Origin: Takakia lepidozioides
Lineage: Eukaryota > Streptophyta > Takakiopsida > Takakiales > Takakiaceae
Assembly: GCA_030704615.1 (NCBI GenBank)
Contig: CM060732.1
Span: 40,159,053-40,219,052 of the forward strand
DNA length: 60,000 nt
Direction: 5' to 3'
Shown: in pieces, positions 1-10,331 of the stretch
How the letters are laid out: every line of letters begins with the position of its first letter
Numbering within the stretch: position 1 is the stretch's first letter
Translations under genes and position numbers: made by a program
The notes under the pieces: model-generated
What the model was told of the DNA's origin: nothing
What the model saw: only the letters and a program-made list of their open reading frames with translations
Databases searched by the model: none

Positions 1-1340
1 AGGCCAAGTCATTGCAGCTGTGAATGCTGCTAGTGTCGGCATCTTGCCCCGCTGGGCAACCGCAACTCCTCCTATGAACGTCACAGGGAGCTGCACACGC
101 CGGCCCTCCCCTGCCTGCCATCCAGGCCTATAGGAAGCTGACTCCTCCCAAAAATCCAGGGTGAAGCCCATGGGGTACAACACTGACTCACCAACCATGA
201 CATCGTACGAGACCGCGTCTGTCACAATGGCCTTGGCTCGCATCACTGAGCCATCTGTGGGGTGATCCGGCCGTAATCTAATAGCCAACTCATGTCGTGT
301 CATGCCCCGAGCCTGCTCCAATCCTCCCAGAGATGTCTGTATCTGGAAGGACAAGGCTCCATATCCGCATCCGTGAGGCCCAAGCTTGCAATAGCAGCTC
401 TGCCCAGCATCAATGGCTGAGCTCCCGAGTCCAATAAGACCCACAGTGGCCGGGACCTCTTGCCTACAGGTCCACTCAAACAGAAAATGTCATCCTGATT
501 GTCTAACATGACAACTCCAGGTGTCACCATGGCGTGCTCAATGGCTGGCCTAGCTGACAGCTCCATCAACCTGGCAGCTGCAGCTTGCCATGGCGCCGCC
601 GTGGCAGTCTTGACCCTCAAATCCGAGGATCCCTCCGGCACTACACCTCCCACTATCTCCGCAGAAGATGAAGTAACCTCCCCACTCTCACAGAGTGTAG
701 CTGCCAGCCTAAACCCCTCAGCTGGTCTTACCCCCGGCGTCGCAATCATGGTAGCCGAGAACAATGGAGCCTGGCACACGGATGTGGCCGCTCCCAGCAG
801 CACACTAGCTGTCGTAGCCTTGGCAATACTAGGTAATGGTGCTGCCCGTGTAGCTCTCCCCAATGGCATAGTAACCATTGCCTCGGTAACAGTTGGGCAA
901 GAACTAGGTGCCATGGATGGCGTCAACACTGTCTCCGCCAATGTGAATGACTGAGGAAACTTGGCTTGACGGCTTGCTTCCCCACGCTGTGGATCTGCAC
1001 CTCATGGCTCAAGAACTCGTGCTGCTCCTCGGGTCACGGCTACAGCAGGTTCCACCAGCACTAGTGGTAGTGCTACTCCGCACATGAATCCCATGCCTCC
1101 CATATCTCCTCCCTCAGGAGCAGGAGGTGGACCATCCAGCCTTGGAGCCGGTACCACCTGAGCTATAGCCATGGCAGCGAGCCTCTGCTCTAGCTGCTGA
1201 AGCCGGTTGGCCATGCCTTGGTCAACACCCTGACCTCCGCGTCCTTGGCCATGTTGAGCTTGCCCTTGGCCTACACCTCGTGTCTGGCCACCTCGTCCTC
1301 TCTGGGCTGCCCCACCTGGCCCCCGGCCACCATTGTTCCC
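1..1340 (-). pseudogene. pol: gag-pol linker and retropepsin, Ty3/gypsy copy 1
   Basis: After the gag stop the same frame continues through a Gly/Arg/Gln-rich segment, then a short coiled-coil-like segment (MANRLQQLEQRLAAMA, around 1214), an Ala-rich linker and an aspartic protease core with LLDSGAQPLMLG near 400-430. DSGA is the catalytic Asp triad of retropepsins. A TGA at 1002-1004 and a one-base shift near 343 break the frame. Beyond the shift, the second frame matches the protease tail of copy 2 to the window edge. The protease would cut the Gag-Pol polyprotein during particle maturation. Confidence 0.75.
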
Positions 1341-2621
1341 TTAGAACTGGCCTGGGCGCAACTCACGATGCAAACCATAACACTGGGCCTCTCCATGCCC
1401 GTGATTGTCACTATGCCTACAATGCAACTGTGCAGGCTGTGCATGTGCCGGCCCTTTGCCTCCCTCTGGGCAATCCTTCTTGACATGGGGTCCTCCACAT
1501 GTCCAACACACCACCTCCGCCCGTTGTTGGCCTACAAATGAAGGGAGAGACCCTTGCATCTGAGGTCCTTTCTGTCCTTCCCTAAGCTTCACCTGAGCCC
1601 CCTTGTTGCCTTGAGCACATTGAGGTAGTGGTTGGCTAGGAACACCACTACCCCGTGGTGTCTCCTTAGCAAATCCTACCATGACCACTCGTTCCTCCAC
1701 CATGTTGAGCTCTATCCGCTCTGCCAGCAAAAACACATTTGCTAAGGTGGGTTGGGCCGCTTGTAGGAGAGTTGCATCCCGCACCCTTCTCCTCAGCTCC
1801 TTGTCCAATATCCCATACCAGAATTGGACTGCCTGAGCTTCTGTAACCCCTTGGGTTACATTTATCAAGCGCCTCATGCGAGTGAAAGCCTCCCTCAAGC
1901 TCTCAGTAGACTTCCGTTGGAACTCTTGCAAGCTCCGTAACTTCTCTGTCCTCACCCCTTGGTAGTTCCCTCTCAACTCTTCGAAGAACTCCACAATAGG
2001 GTTGAAGGCAGGCACGGGTACTGGTGCTGGTGCGGTAGTGGCTTGGGTGGACGTCGTAGCTACTGTACCACCAGTCCCACTAGTTCCACTGCTGCTTGCT
2101 GAAGCTGCCGGTGCAGCGGCAGTTGTAGCCACTGCCCTTGTGGCTCTAGTGCCCCTAGTAATGGAGACATAGTCGGGTGACCAGTACATCCTCCACTTCT
2201 CGATCTCAACCTCATGCCCCCGCCTGAACTCATGGTAATCATCCATAGGCGGCCCCTCAAGGTGCTGAAACAACCTCTTCCATGCCATGAAAGGCGTAAA
2301 TAGTTGTGGATTGCGCATTTGCTGCAAATCACACCAACTATCAAACTCTTGGATAAAATCATCCAACTCGATGGTGCCCACCGCCCCAGAGTACCTTCGT
2401 GGTCCCTTGGTAGCTCCATACATCTCCTCCATTGTGTCCCACAACAATGGCAAGGAAACAACTTGCACCGCCGGTGTGAGTCCTCCTGATTCACAATCCG
2501 AATCAGAACCTTCCGTAGAAGACACAGGAGGTGAAGGCGGCCTAAACCGCTCACCTCGTCTCGTGTACCCACTAGTATCGCTAGTGCTCGAACCGGCACT
2601 ATCCCCAACAACTAGTGGCAC
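1341..2621 (-). pseudogene. gag: gag polyprotein of Ty3/gypsy copy 1
   Basis: About 426 codons are open. The N-terminal third is acidic and Ser-rich. The middle (roughly residues 200-310) has the retrotransposon-gag pattern of conserved aromatic, Leu and Arg positions around ESLREAF, QFWYGIL and LAERIE. Near the end a zinc knuckle CWTCGGPHVKKDC is visible; it has three residues rather than the usual four between the second Cys and the His. A His/Cys-rich stretch follows. Gag packages the element RNA in cytoplasmic particles. No in-frame ATG lies near the upstream boundary, so the start given is only the limit of the open frame. The frame ends in TAA and continues open into a Gly/Arg-rich region, so the stop may be a lesion or a gag/pol boundary. 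Confidence 0.8.
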
Positions 2622-3349
2622 CTCTGTGTTGACAAACTGTCACTCAACCGGTCATGAACATGTCCCTAACCCCCTCTCCAAAGGTAACCGGGTAGAGAAT
2701 CTGTTGCGGCTTATGGTTTGGAATATTAGGTTCCTAACATAGCCTACACCTGCACCTACATCCACCGCAAACACTCTTATGGTTGGCTAGTCATCACCTC
2801 CAACCTCACCACAGGAGAAACAATGATGGTCTGACTGGTCATCACCCCAGCCTCACCATCGACAACATGCTCTAGGACTGGCCGGTGATCAAATCCGGAC
2901 CAATCACCTATAAAAACAAGCGCCCACACAAAACTAACATGGCGTACAGTGAAGCATGCAGGTATGGAGGGGATCCAAACACAAGAAATCAGAGCGACAA
3001 CTCCCCCCACACCAAAAACAACTCCACGGTGTTGCTCCTGCAAGGACACCCTAGCCCAAACCCGGACTGACTCTTGCCTCCACCTACGGAAAGGTCTTGG
3101 CTTAATGAGAGGGTGGAAAACTACGAGGAAGAGAAGCTAAAGCAATGCCTAACCCCAACATGCCCTCATCCCAACACTCTTTTTCTCATCTCTTCCCTCA
3201 CTTGCATGACCATGGGAATATCATGAAGATACGCCCTCCACGAGCTTCAAAATTCGGCCTTCAAGACCACATACCAGTCCTTAGGCAGTCCACCAATGCC
3301 TCCACGAGTCAGCACAGGCCGTCCACACGTCAACACGGGCCACCACAGA
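2622..3349. other. Probable leader/LTR zone upstream of gag copy 1, no gene
   Basis: This stretch lies immediately 5' of the minus-strand gag and should hold the untranslated leader and part of the 5' LTR. I found no clear tRNA-complementary primer-binding site and no TG...CA boundary. A TATAAAA motif on the plus strand at about 2910 points away from gag. Short open frames here have no recognisable similarity. Confidence 0.35.
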
Positions 3350-3800
3350 CCAACACAGGCCCACACAGATCACTGGTTACAGCCGTCACAGCCCCACACA
3401 GGCCACAACCTGTCACAGCCCTACACAGGTCACAGGATCACAGCCCCACAGGCCACAGCCTATCACAACCCGTCACAGCCCCAAAGGCCACATGTCACAG
3501 CCTGTCACAGCCCCCAAGGCCACATGTCACAGCCTGTCACAGCCTGTCACAGCCCATCACAGCCCATCACAACCCCAAAGGCCACAGGCACAGCCTGTCA
3601 CAGCCCTACAAAGGTCACAAGGTCACAGCCCTACACAGGTCAGAGGGGTCACAGCCCCAAAGACCATAGCCTGTCACAGCCCCTCACAGCCCATCACAGC
3701 CCGTCACAGCCCCACATGCCACCTATCACAGCCCATCACAACCCTACACAGGTCACAAGATCACGGCCCTACATGCCACCGCCCGTCACAGCCCCATCCA
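3350..3800. repeat. Minisatellite of CACAGCC-type units
   Basis: Dozens of irregular copies of a 9-22 bp motif built from GTCACAGCC, CATCACAGCC and ACACAGGTCACA follow one another. Unit length and order vary. Position relative to the minus-strand gag is compatible with the U3 part of the 5' LTR, but this is inferred. All three plus-strand frames stay open because the repeat lacks stop codons; they are not genes. Confidence 0.85.
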
Positions 3801-4274
3801 TGGCCACTCATGGCAGTTTAGCCATTTCTCCAAGAGGTGTAGATATGCCAAGCTAGGGTTTGTGTCTCTTGGACTCTAGGCTTCTTTGCACCGAGCTATG
3901 GCGGCTGTGAAGAAATTAGCAAGGTATTCTTGCTCTTTCGGCTCCCACACACCACCAATAGTAGCCCTAAGCCATGAGGAAGATGGTTGCCACAAACCAA
4001 TCATTCTTTCTCACTTAGACTCCCCAAACACGCCACTAAACTCAATGACAAACAACCAAGCCTTACTGGTTTCCAGCCCTTGTGAGCACTCATTCAAGCG
4101 TTTTCCTTGGCCATAGCATTTGTCTTAGAGCCTATTCCAGCCCCCTACACCTGCCACTTCAAGAGCCATGCTCTATCTAGGCTTGAGGTTGAAACCCCAA
4201 CTCAGAACACGCTCTATAAGTGTCGAACTGTCACATAAAAGCAGATCAGCCCCTTACCTTCTCTTTTAGTTCTC
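3801..4274. other. Unique-looking intergenic stretch, nothing recognised
   Basis: No coding similarity, RNA gene or repeat was recognised. Short open frames lack family motifs. Confidence 0.5.
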
Positions 4275-4545
4275 TAAAGCTTGAAAACAAAAGCCCAATG
4301 GACTGAAGGCATGCTCCACACATGCCCCACTCTCACCACAAGAGAATCAACCCCTTTGCTTCCCTTGCACCCACCAACCTGAAAATACAAGCTTCAGCGG
4401 GCTGGAAGCATGCTCCACACATGCCCTACAGGGAAACCAGCCTCTTCCTTTCTTTCTTGCCCCAAACCTGAAAGTACAAGTCTTCAACAGGCTGAAAGCA
4501 TGCTCCACACATGCATTGCCCTCACATAAGGGAAGTCAGCCCTTC
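4275..4545. repeat. Three diverged tandem copies of a roughly 95-bp unit
   Basis: Copies start near 4279, 4379 and 4469. Each reads approximately CTGAAAATACAAG, then GGCTGAAAGCATGC followed by TCCACACATGCCC, then a C/T-rich tail. The block TGCTCCACACATGC is identical in all three. No function is suggested. Confidence 0.7.
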
Positions 4546-4639
4546 CCTCTTCCTATATTAAAATCTGCAACGTTATTATTATGTAATGCAAAGATTGAAT
4601 TTTGCAACATAATAATTAATTTCTTTTTTAGTGGTAATT

Positions 4640-4873
4640 TTTTTTTAAATTTTATTATTTATACCCGGGTTGATGACCGGCTGGTATTAGATTGGAATAT
4701 CCATCCTATTGATACTTGTCCGCAAATAAAAAATCATACTACTATTGAGAACCAGCGAGTATTAAAATTAAGGGAATCTTTCAATACTATGGAACCGGCT
4801 GGTATTGCAAATTAATTTCTTTTCAATACCCGGACCCGGCTGGTATTACAAAAGGTAATACCCGCCCAACACT
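4640..4873. mobile_element. hAT-family non-autonomous element, right end only
   Basis: The segment ends in CCAACACTG, the same terminus as the complete hAT element at 47799-48576. It contains several GGTATT, CCGGCTGG and ACCCGG subterminal motifs. The bases that follow, GTCTAGAC, would be its 8-bp target duplication, but the left end and matching duplication were not found. The 'target' overlaps the inverted repeat of the neighbouring element, so this element may have landed in that repeat. Confidence 0.45.
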
Positions 4874-6328
4874 GGTCTAGACCATCTCTTTATCTTCACC
4901 ACCGTTATATATGTACACTGTTCAACTGTCGACATCTAGCTACGCACATCCAAGTCAGAGAGATGGTAAAGATGCATGCAAATATGGAGAGGGACAGGGG
5001 GGGGCCCCATAGAGAGAGATTTGAAACAAGCTCACACAATTAAGCACAGACCATCATACCTGGTCAATGTTGTCATATCTCAACACCCTCCCATTCAGTG
5101 GGAACATTATGGCGTTGCAAAAGGTGAATGACACGACGAGGATTACTGACATATTTTCCCAAACACCTCCAAGAAAGTCGATGAGTCCTTATGGTTGCTT
5201 TGTACCGGCATGTCTCGGCAGAAATGGGATGTAACCTACTCTTGTAGACTTTTCCAATATGAGCCTATCCATGCGTGTGTATTCCCTATGTATTCTTCTC
5301 TCGTGTATTCTGCTTCTTCTTTATCCCATGGCCCTTGTATGGGGCAATGAGCTTCTCTCTTTCTTCTGAGGACCCAAAGTGTGTAGCAGTCTACCTGCAT
5401 GAAGTCTTCGGGCATTCCTGGATGTACGCCAACTGACACAGGAGGATTGCAACCACAAACACAAATAGGAAACCTCTAATGCGGCCTTTGTTGTGTTAAC
5501 AATCAAAAGAGAGGCTCAAAGAAGCACTAACAGAGGATCGAACACTAGTGGCGTTGGCAAATTAGTGCCTCATTCACCAAAGTCTACATCCCTATCTTGC
5601 AAGCTGCTGTAGACGAGTATGTAGTGGTGTGGAACCTTCACCGCATTCGCAAGATCAATGAAAATGGTCGATATCGACCTTCGCACGTGCCTGCTCGATA
5701 CTTTAGGGAGTATGAACGGTTGCATGGGTAAGTGCAGGGATCACCCTATCTTCAATCCCTATCATATGTGGGAGGCAGCTAGTGATAAACATACCTTCTT
5801 TGCGTGAGCTACAGATCACATGCTCGTCCTAGGGTTTTCTTACCACGGATCTCATCACTCATGCCTATTTGTGCTTTCTTACTATGCTTGTTTTGAATTC
5901 CGGAGACGTGTCGTATCGATGGTTGAACAAGTCCTTGGATCTGACTGGAGATTTCTTCTGCTACAATGATCAGTATTGCTTGTCGGTTCTAGGTACAACA
6001 TCTCCTATAATTTGATCTGCAACATTTATAGTACCCTCTGCCATGGATTGGATGCACTGGGATATTGTGTCGGTTATTCTCTTGGACCAGCGGGACCAAA
6101 CTCAATGATCTATCATCCTGTGGTTTCGTTCGACATTGTTTCTTCCATCCATCTAAAGTACGTTTGATGTTCAAGGTGTTCCCGGCACGTACAACATTTA
6201 CTTCGTTTTGTATATTGGGATGAACGACGTTCCCAGCTAATTTTTAATGTCTTAGACTACACTAATCGCATTTGCTTGGTGAATGATCTATATATAGCTG
6301 TGGTGAAGATAAAGAGATGGTCTAGACC
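4874..6328. mobile_element. 1,455-bp DNA transposon with perfect 29-bp terminal inverted repeats
   Basis: Positions 4874-4902 and 6300-6328 are exact reverse complements over 29 bp. Each end begins with GGTCTAGACC, itself a palindrome, and similarity continues imperfectly about 12 bp further inside through TATATAT. A possible relic of an integrase-like core lies at 5570-5728; otherwise the interior has no recognised coding. No convincing target duplication was seen, possibly because a hAT element abuts the left end. Superfamily not assigned. Confidence 0.75.
5570..5728 (+). pseudogene. Possible integrase-core C-terminal relic inside the 29-bp-TIR element
   Basis: A short open stretch reads FLPLL-like FTKVYIPILQAAVDEYVVVW, then HRIR. 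This resembles the end of rve/DDE integrase-type domains in eukaryotic transposons, where a helix precedes a WN.HR.R motif. It ends at a good splice donor (GTAAGT at 5729). No upstream catalytic residues could be joined to it. It could be the remnant of the transposase gene of the surrounding element, or a chance similarity. Confidence 0.3.
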
Positions 6329-8690
6329 GTCACGGGTGATCGTGGCTTATAAATACTACAGATAATTAAGCTGTTGTATTGCATGCTCGAAGTGAATGCA
6401 ATGATATAGGATCTAGATACAAGTTTATCAAGAATCTTGAAGAGGCCGACGCATACATCCCTCAACAACAACAAAAATGATATTGTCCTAGAAAACCTCA
6501 ATTATATGTGTACTTCTAATTACATGATCTACATATTCAAAGAAGTTTCTTTAAGCATGGATATACTAGCTACGAATAAGATTTGGAGTCAGCTACCACA
6601 TGTTTATATAAACTATATGAATTCATGAATAAGTATGAATTCATGAATAAGTATGAATTCATGAATAAGTATGAATTCATGAATAAGTATAAATTTCTAG
6701 TGTCATTCACATGACTTGCTGAATCCCAAATTAGCTTGTTTGAGATCTATGAACTTACCGGCTAGTTTAATTTGTGATAGCCATTAAGTTACTACTCAGG
6801 CTTTAGAAGTGTTCTCTACATTAGAGAGGCAAAAACCCCACAAGTTTATACCTGTATAAGGTCACAAGGGACAGTATGTGCATATGTAGGCTATGGCTTC
6901 CTAAATAGAACGGTACAGGGACAGAGCCAAGGGCGCTTGTTGCAGTTCGCAGTCACACCGAATCAGGCTGATTGATCTTCCCAATCGAAAAAGCATTGTC
7001 TCTCATGGTGGTAAAGGTAGGAGTGAGTTCAACTGTTGCAGTTCGAAGGACAAGAACCCTACTTGCTCTGTCCCGCCATTGTTGATTACCACGCGGTCCC
7101 AAATCTTAGGTACCTATGGTAGAGGGATCTTCATCTCCATGAGGGTCCTCCATAAGATGATCCCTCCACCTGCATGTAAAGAGTAAACATGTAAACATTA
7201 CCAACATGTACATAATGTAATTCAAATCAAACTTCAAAATACTGGATGTTCTTCAAATAATTAGTTGCTATTCTATCAGCTTCCGCCATAGGCTCGTCGG
7301 CCGCGTCCCTTTTGTCCAACGGTCAAACGCAACAGTTATTTGTATTTACCCGATGTATCCTTCACATACCCCCATGTCAATAACAAGGAATGGCCACTTT
7401 TTCAAAATAACATGTTATTTTTATTTATTGTGTAATTGTTTTTGTTTATCTAGAACAAAGGGGAAAGCTTTCTTATGATTTATTTTCTTGGAACCAGCCT
7501 TCAGTGACCCAGGGGCCAATGATTTGTTTTTATGAATTAGTTTTGTTGGTCTTCATAAACATGTTTGTCTTCATGTCGTTTTGCAGATCTCTTACTATAC
7601 AACCCACTATTTAAGGTCAAATTAAAATAGTTAGCTGCAAGCGTATGAAACCTCAAGTGTGTTCTCGATCAGCTGTTATGCAACCTCATTATATCTAGTT
7701 GATTACTGATTTAAGTGAGTTACAACTTTGTCTGGTTGATTTTGCGATACCAGTTGGTAACATTGTATTCGTTGGCTTGTCCACTTTTATTGTAGGGGAA
7801 TCAAGATGATGCATGTAGGAGGCCGTAGCTGAATGGTAAAATTGATATTTGTTTGTGCCGAATATGGCTGATTTTATTTTATTCTTAATTGCAATAGATG
7901 GCTGATGATAGTTTTGAGTTTACATCAACATCCTACTAACTTGGTGCGAAGAGTTTTGTCAGCACTGGCGTGAAACAATGTAAGTTTCAAGTCTTTCAAT
8001 ATACAAAGGTCTTTCATCCATATATCAAACATTCATCTATATAATTATCAAAATTGAGAAACATCTATAAAAGTAGATCATAATGCACCCATGAATTCCA
8101 ACCATCTTTTATTTTATATATGGCATGTTTGGTTTCCATCCTTTTTGTGGAACAACATTTGGGATATCCTTCATCCACTTATCATACTCTTCATCCACTT
8201 ATCATACTCTTCATCAGTAAAAAGTCTCCATTTAATTCCAGCTTGCGTCCCATATCGTTCGATTGACCCGGGTTCATTTCTACAATGATTTCTGAGTCAG
8301 TCACATCAACATTAAGCTCTGAGTGAAAACGACGTCCATCATCTGGTACGTATTAGCTTTAAGATCTCAAAACAACTAAATTCAGTGGCATTTAATGAGT
8401 ATAACAAGATGTTTGGGGTAATGTAAGTAAACCACATGAAACTCAATGTAGGCTAGAGAGCTGAATAGAAACAATTGAACAATCTCCTCATAACATCTTT
8501 GGCATCAATATTCCTCTCCATTGCTTCTCTCATACCCTAGTTCCACGGATTCATACCATTCCCTAAACCCAAAATGCACACAAGTCCTGGTAGCGCCAAC
8601 ATCGGTAGACGCCACACATTACCTCTTAGCCATGGGCTGGTGCATTTTCGTGCTTATAGGGCATATTGGGGGCACCTGGTTCTAACAGCC
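6329..8690. other. AT-rich intergenic DNA, no gene
   Basis: No coding similarity was found. It holds an 18-bp tandem repeat at 6616-6687, a 20-bp duplication near 8170-8213 (CTTCATCCACTTATCATACT twice) and one copy of a 25-bp segment at 8263-8287 that recurs exactly at 8858-8882. Confidence 0.5.
6616..6687. repeat. 18-bp tandem repeat, four copies
   Basis: The unit TATGAATTCATGAATAAG is repeated four times without change. Each unit contains the palindrome TGAATTCA. The perfect identity suggests recent slippage. Confidence 0.95.
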
Positions 8691-8970
8691 TGGTATTGCC
8701 ATATGACATACCATTAGGATCCGGTCTTTGATAACCGTGTATAGAACCAGGCTGGTTTATACCAATGTTGTGTGGGTCCGGGTTTGACCCCACTCGATGG
8801 GTTAGGGTCCGGGTTACCGTACCTGGACCCGTGTCATCAGTGCCAGAAACCCGAACCTTGACCCGGGTTCATTTCTACAATGGACTCGAAACCAGACCCG
8901 CCTCATAGGTCCAGAACCCGTTATACCCACTACCCGCAGGTCAGTGTAGCGGGTTCGGGTCTGGGTTTTT
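8690..8970. repeat. ACCCG/CGGGT-rich repeat, probable hAT-like fragment
   Basis: Many direct and inverted copies of GGGTCCGGGTT, ACCCGG and CTGGTATT are packed here. The motif content matches the subterminal regions of the hAT-type ends at 4640-4873 and 47799-48576, but no terminus is visible. One 25-bp segment is shared exactly with 8263-8287. Confidence 0.4.
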
Positions 8971-8999
8971 TTCCTAAATAAAAGTGGATTAAGGCCAAG

Positions 9000-9305
9000 T
9001 CAAATCAAATTAAAGAGGAACATGGAAAAAATATTCTTGTGGGGGCCATGAAGGTCAGGAGGGGACCTATTATTGGACCAGGTAAAGCGAAGAGAGCCAC
9101 GCCCATGAAGCAGAAAAGTGTCAGAAAACCCCACGGCGAAACAGAGTCTATCCCAAGCCGCTAAGTGCTCACCTAAGAAAAAAGGTTGAGCAGAGGAATC
9201 AAGCCTATCATCAGAGCAATCCACCATGTTAAAGTCACCAGCAAGCACCCAGTTTACGAGAATATTAGAGTGCAGAAAGGACCAAAAATCTATACGTTTA
9301 GACAC
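9000..9305 (-). pseudogene. LINE endonuclease (EEP domain) fragment
   Basis: About 100 codons show the middle of an L1-type apurinic-like endonuclease: WVLAGDFNMV with the Asp-Phe-Asn active-site motif, a D-x-R region, a conserved W and the closing GSLRFTWSNNR motif. The N-terminal part of the domain and the reverse transcriptase are missing. It lies in the far upstream region of the E2 gene on the opposite strand. It is an isolated dead fragment. Confidence 0.75.
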
Positions 9306-9384
9306 CGAGGTATATCCTAAGGTATATCAAGGATGTGAGTCTCTGAGGAGGTTTGTCATCCACTGCCTGCGCCACAGTGAGTAG

Positions 9385-9598
9385 CCAATGGATGTGAAAT
9401 GTTGACAGTAGACGACAAACGTGACTAGCGGATGAACGGCCCGTTTCGTCCACCATCGGAGAACGAAAGGATCCGACGGCCAGGCCGGACTGTCGCGCCG
9501 CGAAAGCATCGGAGTCGTGCAATTCAAATGGTACTGGTCACCAACGGTCCCACACGCTCCATTGGTCGACACCTCAAACTACCACGGAAATCACCGTT
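9385..9598 (+). promoter_or_regulatory. Cluster of MSA-core (AACGG) and CCAAT motifs upstream of the E2 gene
   Basis: AACGG occurs at 9435-9439 and 9543-9547 and, as CCGTT, at 9441-9445 and 9594-9598. CCAAT occurs at 9385-9389 and, reversed, at 9561-9565. AACGG is the core of the mitosis-specific activator element bound by three-repeat MYB factors in plants. E2-C genes are typically induced in G2/M, so the placement fits. The motifs are short and could be chance. Confidence 0.4.
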
Positions 9599-9950
9599 AC
9601 CACTAATGGAAATCAGGCACGTGGCATAAATGGTGGTTCCGGAGGGTGCGCAGACCCGTTGCGAGAACCGCGCCCTTTGCTGCCCTGTCCCCGACGGCCC
9701 CGCTGGCAGACCGGGCCACCAGGTCGTCCGGTCGTGTACTTGTTGACAGTCCGGTCGCCGGGCTGTGGCCCTGCGTGAGAACCGGGAGGTCCCGTCACCC
9801 CGTACTACCGTTGGGGATTTCTGGACCGGGTTTGGCCGGTCGTCACTGGGTGACCGGCTTTTGCAGGTGGGAGTCTGGCTCCTTTGCTATCTGTGCGCGT
9901 GCTTGGGTGCGCAAGCGTCAATCTCCGCCTCGCGCTTCGCAAGACCATCT

Positions 9951-9966
9951 CTCTCTCTCTCGTTCC
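9951..9966 (+). repeat. CT microsatellite in probable 5' UTR of the E2 gene
   Basis: A run of CT dinucleotides lies about 370 bp upstream of the start codon. Pyrimidine tracts like this are common at plant transcription starts and leaders. The transcription start itself is not visible. Confidence 0.6.
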
Positions 9967-10331
9967 AGGTCGGAATCTTTGCAAGGGTTTATCGTTCGAT
10001 CTTGGGGTTTCTCGTGCTCCCTGTCTTTTGTTTCTCGCTGTTTGGTTGTGTTCTGTAACATTCTGCTTCACTAGTGCCGAAGTCTGGTGGTTTGGGAGTT
10101 CCATCTCTTGACTCTGGTGCCTGGAGGAGCTTTGGCATCCTTGCCTAGGGGAGAAGGGAACGGCAGAGGGAAGTGGAGTTGTTGGACTGCCTTCCCCTTT
10201 TCTTTATTTTCCCCTCGGCTCTCTTAAGTCGGTGGGTGCGATTGTAGTGGCAGATGTCCTTTCGCCTGATATCACAGAGGGAAGATTTTCTTGGCTTAGT
10301 CACAGAGCCTCGAGAAAAAACCTTGGCAAAG

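Larger units (their letters stand above)
1..2621 (-). mobile_element. Ty3/gypsy LTR retrotransposon, copy 1 (gag and protease part, continues past left edge)
   Basis: Minus-strand element whose gag (2621 to 1341), Gly/Arg-rich linker and retropepsin (1214 to 1) lie in transcription order. Positions 1 to about 1332 are closely similar by eye (roughly nine in ten bases) to 54052-55531, so both belong to one family. Copy 2 is truncated in gag, whereas this copy runs off the window before the methyltransferase and reverse transcriptase. It is decayed: an in-frame TAA at 1341-1343, an in-frame TGA at 1002-1004 and a frameshift near 343 interrupt what is otherwise one reading frame. No LTR pair or primer-binding site could be identified with confidence. 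Confidence 0.85.

Noticed and set aside
499-954. Plus-strand open frame of 151 codons (and its twin at 54539-55006)
   Set aside because: It is the antisense of the Ala-rich retrotransposon linker; low-complexity GC-rich coding leaves the opposite strand open in both copies.
2622-2760. Primer-binding site for the left retrotransposon
   Set aside because: No stretch complementary to a tRNA 3' end that I could recognise with confidence.
3145-3856. Three long overlapping plus-strand frames rich in His, Pro, Ser and Gln
   Set aside because: They read through the CACAGCC minisatellite, which lacks stops in any frame.
8263-8882. 25-bp exact direct repeat as a target-site duplication
   Set aside because: Too long for known target duplications, and the repeat belongs to the ACCCG-rich family sequence itself.
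9613-10111. Open frames on both strands upstream of the E2 gene
   Set aside because: GC-rich promoter and leader sequence; no motifs, and frames conflict with each other.
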